DNA from: Anaerolineae bacterium
Lineage (GTDB): Bacteria > Chloroflexota > Anaerolineae > B4-G1
Direction of reading: 5' to 3'
Length of the DNA: 19,325 nt
NCBI GenBank assembly: GCA_016783285.1
Contig: JADHWW010000034.1
Span: forward strand, 1 to 19,325
Position 1 is the first letter of the stretch; every line of letters starts with the position of its first letter. The translations under genes were made by a program, and so were the position numbers. This document shows, in pieces, positions 14,305 to 19,325 of this stretch. The notes under the pieces were generated by a model, which saw only the letters and a program-made list of their open reading frames with translations, made no database searches and was not told where the DNA came from.

Positions 14305-15336
14305 ATGCGCAAGTACCTTTTGGCAAGCGTAAGTCTGTTGGTGATTGTGACACTGCTGGCGGCCTGTGCACCGGCAGGTGAGGCCGATTGCAGCGACCCT
14401 GACGTCTTCTGCGTGGGGTTGGTGACCGACGTGGGCAAGATTGACGACAAGTCGTTCAACCAGTCCACGTGGGAAGGCGTGAAGCAAGCCGAGAAAGATC
14501 TGGACGCCATCGTCCAGTACATCGAGACGACCGACTCGAAGGACTATGGCAAGAACATTGCCCAGTTCGGCGATGCCGGGTTCGACGTGATCGTGACCGT
14601 GGGTTTTGGGCTGGGCGAGGCAACGCTGGAGGCCGGCCCCAAGTACCCCGATGTCAAGTTCATCGGCGTAGACCAGTTCCAGGGCGAGGCAGTGCCGAAT
14701 GTCGTGGGCTTGATCTTTCCCGAAGATCAGTCTGGTTTCCTGGCCGGCGCCTTGGGCGCGTTGATGAGCGAGAGTGGCAAACTTGGCGCCGTTCTAGGTA
14801 CCGATGCTGTCCCGCCCGTGTGGCGCTTTGGTGAAGGCTACCGCGCCGGGGCCGAGTACGTCCGCCCGGGCACCGAAGTGAACGTCGTTTACCACAACGA
14901 CGTGGGTTTCGACAAGACCTTTACCGACCCGGAGTGGGGCAAGACCACCGCTCTCTCGATGATTGACAAGGGCGTGGACGTTGTCTTTGGCGCGGGTGGC
15001 AAGACCGGCAACGGCGCCCTGATGGGCTGCGCCGAGAAGGGCGTGATGGCCATCGGCGTGGACACCGATCAGTACTATACCGTGCCCGAAGCGCAGTCAG
15101 TGCTGCTGACCAGTGCGATGAAACTGCTCACCCCTGGCACGTTCGATCTGATCAAGATGGCCAAGGAGGGCAAATTTCCGGCGGGCGGCAACTACCTGGG
15201 CGCGGCAGGGCTGGCTCCCTACCATGACCTGGAAGACAAGGTTCCGGCGGACGTTGACGCCAAGGTCCAAGAAATTGACGCGGCTTTCAAGGCTGGGTCA
15301 TTAGAGACCGGTGTGTCTCCTGTCAAGCCAGAGTAG
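14305..15336 (+). CDS. BMP/PnrA-family substrate-binding lipoprotein
   Basis: The 343-residue protein has a lipoprotein signal peptide (1-20) ending LLAAC, with lipidated Cys21. The mature part matches the BMP (Bmp/Med, PnrA-like) periplasmic binding fold: TDVGKIDDKSFNQ at 41-53, GVDQF near 121-125 and GVDTDQY near 251-257. These are the nucleoside-contacting regions in PnrA-type proteins. It should capture purine or other nucleosides at the outer membrane face and deliver them to the downstream permeases. AAGGAGG lies 5 nt before the ATG. Its TAG stop is the first triplet of a TAGCGAA-type heptamer array. A perfect 13-bp hairpin follows, which may keep this gene at higher mRNA level than the permeases. 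Confidence 0.93.
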   Translation: MRKYLLASVSLLVIVTLLAACAPAGEADCSDPDVFCVGLVTDVGKIDDKSFNQSTWEGVKQAEKDLDAIVQYIETTDSKDYGKNIAQFGDAGFDVIVTVGFGLGEATLEAGPKYPDVKFIGVDQFQGEAVPNVVGLIFPEDQSGFLAGALGALMSESGKLGAVLGTDAVPPVWRFGEGYRAGAEYVRPGTEVNVVYHNDVGFDKTFTDPEWGKTTALSMIDKGVDVVFGAGGKTGNGALMGCAEKGVMAIGVDTDQYYTVPEAQSVLLTSAMKLLTPGTFDLIKMAKEGKFPAGGNYLGAAGLAPYHDLEDKVPADVDAKVQEIDAAFKAGSLETGVSPVKPE

Positions 15337-15363
15337 CGAATAGTGAATAGCGAATGAAGAATT
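15334..15363 (+). repeat. TAGYGAA heptamer array overlapping the BMP stop codon
   Basis: Four heptamers (TAGCGAA, TAGTGAA, TAGCGAA, TGAAGAA) start exactly at the TAG stop of the binding-protein gene. They run directly into the 13-bp inverted repeat at 15364. Confidence 0.82.
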
Positions 15364-15403
15364 GTGCGACGCACCTGCGGAACCGTTAGGAGGTGCGTCG
15401 CAC
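15364..15403 (+). other. Perfect 13-bp hairpin between binding-protein and permease genes
   Basis: GTGCGACGCACCT (15364-15376) pairs perfectly with AGGTGCGTCGCAC (15391-15403) across 14 nt. CTTTC and seven A follow, not a U-tract, so a strong intrinsic terminator is unlikely. Hairpins at this position in other ABC operons, such as REP elements between malE and malF, protect upstream mRNA from 3' decay. A similar role is inferred here. Confidence 0.75.
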
Positions 15404-15426
15404 CTTTCAAAAAAAGTGGAGCCAAG

Positions 15427-16566
15427 ATGAGTACATCGGCAGAGAAACCCGCTCCAGGAACCACACCTAAGACAAAGAGATTGAAGCCGGCTATCAATGC
15501 CGTTCTGGTGCCATTGTTGGCGGTATTCACGGCCATGGTGCTGGGTGCGCTGATCATCGTGTCCGCCGGAGGCGAGCCGATTGCGGCCTACAGAGGGTTG
15601 ATTGAGGGCGCGTTCGGATCTGCCAAGGCGTTGAGCGAAACGACAGTGTGGGTCACGCCTTACATCTTTGCTGGCCTGGCCGTGGCTTTGGCTTTCAAAG
15701 GTGGCTTGTTCAACATCGGCGCGGAGGGGCAATTGGCGTTGGGCGCGGTGGCGGCGGCCTGGGTGGGCTATGCGCTGCCGGACGCGCTGGGCGTGACGTT
15801 GCCAGCAGTGATTCACGTCCCGCTGGCCGTCGGCGCGGGAATGTTGGCCGGCGCTATCTGGGGCGCCATCCCCGGCTGGCTCAAAGCCCATACTGGTGGG
15901 CACGAGGTCATCAACACTATCATGATGAACTATATCGCTCTGAACCTGACCAGTTTTCTCCTCAACGGGGTGATGAAAGACCCAGCCCCCCTCAACGTCG
16001 TGGCGCGCACGCCCAAGATTGCCGCAAGTGCACGGATTCCCCCTATCTTCCCGGGCCTGCGCTTCCATTGGGGTTTCATTCTGGCGCTGGTGGTGGCCGG
16101 CATCGTCTGGTGGGTTTTGCAAAAGACCACGTTGGGGTTCGAGATCCGCACTGTGGGGGCCAATCCCGACGCGGCCCGTTATGCCGGCGTGAACGTACCT
16201 CGCACCATCGTGGTCACAATGATGCTATCGGGCCTGCTAGCCGGACTGGCCGGCGCCATCGAGGTGACCGCGCTCAACTACCGGCATGAACTGGGCTTTT
16301 CCGTCGGCTATGGGTTCGATGCCATCGCAATTGCGCTGCTAGGCAAGACGCACCCGCTGGGCGTGGTACTGGCGGCCCTGCTTTGGGGCGCGATGCGCAA
16401 TGGCGCAACTCGCATGCAGTTCCTCACTCAAATCCCGGTGGATGTCATATCAGTCATCCAGGCGCTCATTCTGCTCTTCGTCGCGGCCGATGCAATTGTC
16501 CGCTGGATCTATCGCATCCGTGTCGAGGAAGAGCGACCGGTGCTCACGCGAGGATGGGGCGGCTAA
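15427..16566 (+). CDS. ABC transporter permease, nucleoside type (NupP/YufP-like)
   Basis: The 379-residue BPD_transp_2-family permease has a Pro/Lys-rich cytoplasmic N-tail (1-25) and about 8-9 membrane segments. The family signature GLFNIGAEGQLALG lies near 93-106, and a late cytoplasmic GANPDAARYAGVNV loop probably contacts the ATPase. With the second permease it forms the channel of the BMP-type nucleoside importer. ATG 15427 is chosen, with GGAG 5 nt upstream. Longer in-frame reading from a GTG at 15364 would start inside the hairpin and add 21 unlikely residues. Ten bases separate its stop from the next start. Confidence 0.92.
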   Translation: MSTSAEKPAPGTTPKTKRLKPAINAVLVPLLAVFTAMVLGALIIVSAGGEPIAAYRGLIEGAFGSAKALSETTVWVTPYIFAGLAVALAFKGGLFNIGAEGQLALGAVAAAWVGYALPDALGVTLPAVIHVPLAVGAGMLAGAIWGAIPGWLKAHTGGHEVINTIMMNYIALNLTSFLLNGVMKDPAPLNVVARTPKIAASARIPPIFPGLRFHWGFILALVVAGIVWWVLQKTTLGFEIRTVGANPDAARYAGVNVPRTIVVTMMLSGLLAGLAGAIEVTALNYRHELGFSVGYGFDAIAIALLGKTHPLGVVLAALLWGAMRNGATRMQFLTQIPVDVISVIQALILLFVAADAIVRWIYRIRVEEERPVLTRGWGG

Positions 16567-16576
16567 GGAGGTACTT

Positions 16577-17644
16577 GTGGAGTGGAAACGTCTGGGACTT
16601 ATTGCCCTGATTATTCTGATTCTCATCGGCGTGGTCGTAATGGTCGGTGGAGACAAGGTCGCGCCGTCCGTGATCGTGGTGAGCATGATAGCCACCACCA
16701 TCTCGGTAGCGACACCGCTCACTCTGGGAGCATTGTGCGGCATCTACTGTGAGCGCGCCGGCGTGGTCAACATCGGCATCGAAGGCATGATGTTGGCGTC
16801 CGCTTTCTTTGGCTGGTTTGCTGCCATCTACGTGAACACGATTCTGGGCGTGTCCGCCATGCCCAGCCTGATCCTGGGTGTGGTAGCAGCCGTTCTCACC
16901 GGTGGCTTGTTGGGACTATTACTCGCCGTCCTGTCTGTGACGTACAAGGTGGACCAGATCATTGGCGGGACGGTGATCAACATCCTGGCCATTGGCATCA
17001 CCGGCTTTCTGAACCGGCAGTTGTTCTTTGAGACGGAAAGCATCTTTGGGGGACATGTACCTCACGCACCGGGCGTACTGCCCCGCCTTCACATCCCGTG
17101 GTTGGCCGACTTGCCCATCGCGAGCATCTTTGAGCAGCAGCCGATTGCGGTGAGCGCGATCGTGCTGGTACTGGTCACTCACTTTGTCATGTTCTATACG
17201 CGCTGGGGGCTGCGCACGCGGGCGGTCGGGGAGCACCCCCGCGCTGCCGACACGGTGGGCATCAGCGTGGCGCGTATGCGCTACGCCAATGTGATCATCG
17301 GCGGGCTGATCGCCGGCCTGGCCGGAGCGTACTTTACGCTAGAGTCAGTGCCGTCGTTCGAGCCGCTGATGACCAACGGGCGGGGGTTCATCGCGCTGGC
17401 GGCCATGATCTTTGGCAACTGGGCGCCGTTCGGCGCGTGGGCGTCCGCGCTTGTTTTCGGCGCCGCGCAGGCGTTTCAGATCAACTTGCAGTTCTTTCGC
17501 GACCAGATTCCATCCCAGTGGGCCTTTTTGCAGCAATCTTACATCGTCGGCATGGTGCCCTATCTGCTGACGATGGTGATCTTGACGGGCATCATCGGCA
17601 AGACCACCCCGCCGGCGGCCGATGGTGTGCCGTATGAGAAATGA
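16577..17644 (+). CDS. ABC transporter permease, nucleoside type (NupQ/YufQ-like)
   Basis: The 355-residue BPD_transp_2 permease has an early hydrophobic segment (7-24), the signature GVVNIGIEGMML near 63-73, multiple further membrane segments, and the loop TRAVGEHPRAADTVGISVARMRYANV expected for ATPase contact. It pairs with the upstream permease. The start is a GTG preceded by AAGGAGG with a 5-nt spacer; extending upstream would overlap the previous gene in another frame. The TGA stop lies in the first unit of an AATGAAC heptamer array, so the gene end is repeat-derived. Confidence 0.92.
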   Translation: MEWKRLGLIALIILILIGVVVMVGGDKVAPSVIVVSMIATTISVATPLTLGALCGIYCERAGVVNIGIEGMMLASAFFGWFAAIYVNTILGVSAMPSLILGVVAAVLTGGLLGLLLAVLSVTYKVDQIIGGTVINILAIGITGFLNRQLFFETESIFGGHVPHAPGVLPRLHIPWLADLPIASIFEQQPIAVSAIVLVLVTHFVMFYTRWGLRTRAVGEHPRAADTVGISVARMRYANVIIGGLIAGLAGAYFTLESVPSFEPLMTNGRGFIALAAMIFGNWAPFGAWASALVFGAAQAFQINLQFFRDQIPSQWAFLQQSYIVGMVPYLLTMVILTGIIGKTTPPAADGVPYEK

Positions 17645-17673
17645 ACGAGCAATGAACAATGAATCAATGAACA
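17640..17673 (+). repeat. AATGAAC array between permease and ATPase genes
   Basis: Four AATGAAC-type units with interruptions (GAGC, an 8-bp AATGAATC) contain the permease stop TGA (17642-17644) and the ATPase ATG candidates at 17652 and 17667. No Shine-Dalgarno is visible, so ATPase translation must depend on coupling or on the repeat sequence itself. Confidence 0.85.
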
Positions 17674-19187
17674 ATAAAGTGAGCCTGGCTCTGCGAACGA
17701 AAGGCATCACCAAACATTTCCCTGGTGTCCTGGCCAATGATCAAGTGGATTTTGACTTGCGCAAGGGTGAGATTCACGCCCTGCTAGGCGAAAACGGTGC
17801 GGGCAAGACCACGTTGATGAACGTCGTTTACGGCCTGTACGAGCCGGACGCGGGCGAGATTTTCATCAATAGCAAACAGGCTGACATTCACACCTCCAAA
17901 GACGCCATCGCGCACGGCATCGGCATGGTGCATCAGCACTTTATGCTCGTGCCCGTGTTCACCGTAGCCGAAAATATAATGCTGGGCGACGAGACAGTGC
18001 ATAGGTTGGTGCTCGACCGGCGCGGCGTGGCGGTACAGGTGCGCGAGTTATCGCACCAGTATGGGCTGGATGTGGACCCCGACGCCTACGTCAAAGACTT
18101 GCCTGTCGGCGTGCAGCAGCGCGTCGAGATCGTCAAGGCCCTGTATCGCAAGGCAGACATCCTTATTCTCGATGAGCCGACGGCCGTGCTCACACCGCAA
18201 GAGGCCGACGATCTCTTCCGCATCATGCGCGAACTGACCTCGCGGGGCGTGTCCATCATCTTTATCACGCACAAACTCAAAGAGGTGCTGGCCGTGGCCG
18301 ACCGCATCACGGTGATGCGAGACGGACAGGTCGTCGGCACGGTCAGGCCCCAGGAGACGAGCGAGCCTCAACTGGCAGCGATGATGGTGGGGCGCGAAGT
18401 GATCCTGAAAGTCGAAAAAGGCCCGGCCCACCCCGGCGAAGAAGTATTGCGCGTGCAGAACCTGCACGTGTTCGACGAGCGGGGAGTGGAGGTTGTACGT
18501 GGCGTGTCGTTCTCCGTGCGGGCTGGTCAAGTGCTGGGCGTTGCCGGCGTGCAGGGCAACGGTCAGACAGAATTGGTCGAAACCCTCACCGGTCTGCGCC
18601 AGCCTCGCAGCGGCAATATTGTGATGATGGAACACGACGTGACGGGCAAACCACCCCGCCCAATCATCGAAACTGGCATGGCCCACGTCCCCGAAAACCG
18701 CCAGCGACACGGGCTAGTGCTGTCTTTTCCTGTCACCGATAACCTGGTGTTGTGCACCTACTATCTGTCCCCGTTTGCCGGGAGCGGCGTGCTGAACCAC
18801 GAGGCTATAGACGAAAACGGCCGCCGGCTGGTGCGCGAGTTCGACGTGCGCACGCCCAGCCCCTACGTGCCGGTATCCAAACTGTCGGGGGGCAACCAGC
18901 AAAAGGTCATCGTCGCCCGCGAACTCTCACGCCCGATCAAACTGCTCATCGCCAGCCAACCGACGCGCGGGCTGGACGTGGGTTCCATCGAGTACATCCA
19001 CAAAGAGATCGTGCGCATGCGCGACGCCGGCTGCGGCGTGCTGCTCGTCTCGGCCGAACTGGACGAGATCATGGCTCTCTCGGACCGCATCGCGGTCATG
19101 TACCAGGGGCAGATCATGGACACTCTGCCGGCTGACCAGGCCACCAAGGAACAGTTGGGGTTGCTGATGGCCGGCGTCAAACAATGA
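17667..19187 (+). CDS. ABC transporter ATPase, double NBD (NupO/YufO-like)
   Basis: The 506-residue protein has two nucleotide-binding domains. NBD1 has Walker A GENGAGKTT at 41-49, Q-loop VHQHF near 88-92, a degenerate signature LPVGVQQR near 145-152, Walker B ILILDEP (D169-E170) and H202. NBD2 is degenerate in Walker A (GVQGNGQTE lacks the Lys) but keeps LSGGNQQKV. Its Walker B region LLIASQPTRGLD lacks the acidic residue, as is usual in this subfamily. It energises the nucleoside importer from the cytoplasm. ATG 17667 is chosen for fit to family length; ATG 17652 and 17634 are in frame. The TGA stop is part of the downstream heptamer array (CAATGA). Confidence 0.92.
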   Translation: MNNKVSLALRTKGITKHFPGVLANDQVDFDLRKGEIHALLGENGAGKTTLMNVVYGLYEPDAGEIFINSKQADIHTSKDAIAHGIGMVHQHFMLVPVFTVAENIMLGDETVHRLVLDRRGVAVQVRELSHQYGLDVDPDAYVKDLPVGVQQRVEIVKALYRKADILILDEPTAVLTPQEADDLFRIMRELTSRGVSIIFITHKLKEVLAVADRITVMRDGQVVGTVRPQETSEPQLAAMMVGREVILKVEKGPAHPGEEVLRVQNLHVFDERGVEVVRGVSFSVRAGQVLGVAGVQGNGQTELVETLTGLRQPRSGNIVMMEHDVTGKPPRPIIETGMAHVPENRQRHGLVLSFPVTDNLVLCTYYLSPFAGSGVLNHEAIDENGRRLVREFDVRTPSPYVPVSKLSGGNQQKVIVARELSRPIKLLIASQPTRGLDVGSIEYIHKEIVRMRDAGCGVLLVSAELDEIMALSDRIAVMYQGQIMDTLPADQATKEQLGLLMAGVKQ

Positions 19188-19241
19188 ACAATGAACAATG
19201 ACCAATGACCAATGAACAATGACCAATGACCAATGACCAAT
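19180..19241 (+). repeat. Mixed AACAATG / ACCAATG heptamer array
   Basis: About nine heptamers intermix two unit types, AACAATG and ACCAATG, which differ by one base. The array contains the ATPase stop (19185-19187) and the apparent start of the next gene (19226). Confidence 0.92.
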
Positions 19242-19325
19242 TGTACCCTGAATTTGAGGACTGGAAAGCAGAGGCAGAATATTGGGACCAAACAGACGCC
19301 TCTTTCATGCTAGAAGAGGGAGGAG
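19226..19325 (+). CDS. Partial gene start, CopG-antitoxin-like N-terminus
   Basis: An open frame begins with ATG at 19226 inside the heptamer array, and an in-frame TGA at 19220-19222 excludes a longer start. It runs off the window after 33 codons, reading MTNDQLYPEF then EDWKAEAEYWDQTDASFMLEEGG. The acidic FEDWKAEAEYWDQTD pattern resembles the N-terminal part of small CopG-type antitoxins, which often have an E-A-E-F-W-D-T-H-D motif. The first five residues come from the repeat. No Shine-Dalgarno is visible. The call rests on a short fragment and may be wrong. Confidence 0.5.
   Translation, partial: MTNDQLYPEFEDWKAEAEYWDQTDASFMLEEGG

Noticed and set aside
15364..15420. Intrinsic terminator after the BMP gene
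   Set aside because: The strong stem is followed by CTTTC and A-run on the plus strand, not a U-tract, and the operon clearly continues.
15364..15426. Upstream GTG start extending the first permease
   Set aside because: It begins inside the 13-bp hairpin, encodes a Cys/Arg-rich tail not typical of the family, and lacks a Shine-Dalgarno.
15301..16122. 273-codon minus-strand frame opposite the first permease
   Set aside because: His/Gln/Arg-rich shadow antisense to a clear ABC permease.

Overview
The window looks like a chromosomal segment of a GC-rich Chloroflexota bacterium, probably Anaerolineae-like. The main pointer is the giant membrane protein at 119-4711. It carries the 'YYY' (Chlor_Arch_YYY / DUF2298) domain, known mainly from Chloroflexi and some archaea. 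The lineage call is an inference from gene content.

Left two thirds (119-13922, all minus strand). This is a cell-envelope glycan block, transcribed from a promoter near 13930-13958 leftwards. Its order is: a flippase-like LPG_synthase_TM protein, a CDP-paratose 2-epimerase-like SDR, a GT4 glycosyltransferase, then an inserted accessory cassette, a class I methyltransferase, a GT39/ArnT-like glycosyltransferase, and the 1530-residue GT39-YYY fusion. Many junctions are ATGA stop/start overlaps, so translation is probably coupled. The cassette (about 7.8-10.6 kb) holds an AbiEii-type nucleotidyltransferase, its DUF6922-type partner and an ATPase with a C-terminal PD-(D/E)XK-like nuclease domain. 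An 86-bp diverged second copy of part of the AbiEii gene lies on the far side of the ATPase gene, so direct repeats flank the ATPase and DUF6922 genes. That remnant also supplies the last 14 codons of the GT4 gene, read out of frame.

Right third (13995-19325, plus strand). A divergent promoter and a roughly 280-nt structured leader precede a BMP/PnrA-type nucleoside ABC importer operon: lipoprotein binding protein, permease, permease and double ATPase. A partial CopG-antitoxin-like gene runs off the right edge.

The most unusual property is a set of short arrays of 7-bp units (also 8-bp or 15-bp) scattered through the window: AATGAAC, ACCAATG, GGAGAAT, GTGAAAC, GAGATTG, TAGYGAA and AAATCAAC/AAATCTC types. 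Some lie between genes and supply stop and start codons. Others lie inside reading frames, where they encode 7-residue peptide repeats (FIVHCSL, HSPFSIL, GHWSLVI, FHVSRFT). A 7-bp unit gives the same peptide repeat in all three frames, and 21 bp restores the frame. All arrays of the main types have the same orientation on the plus strand, which is stop-free when read by the minus-strand genes. A second dispersed element, built on TTCGAC...GCTCA(G/C), occurs at least four times. The accessory cassette, the GT4 gene and the epimerase gene contain no such arrays.
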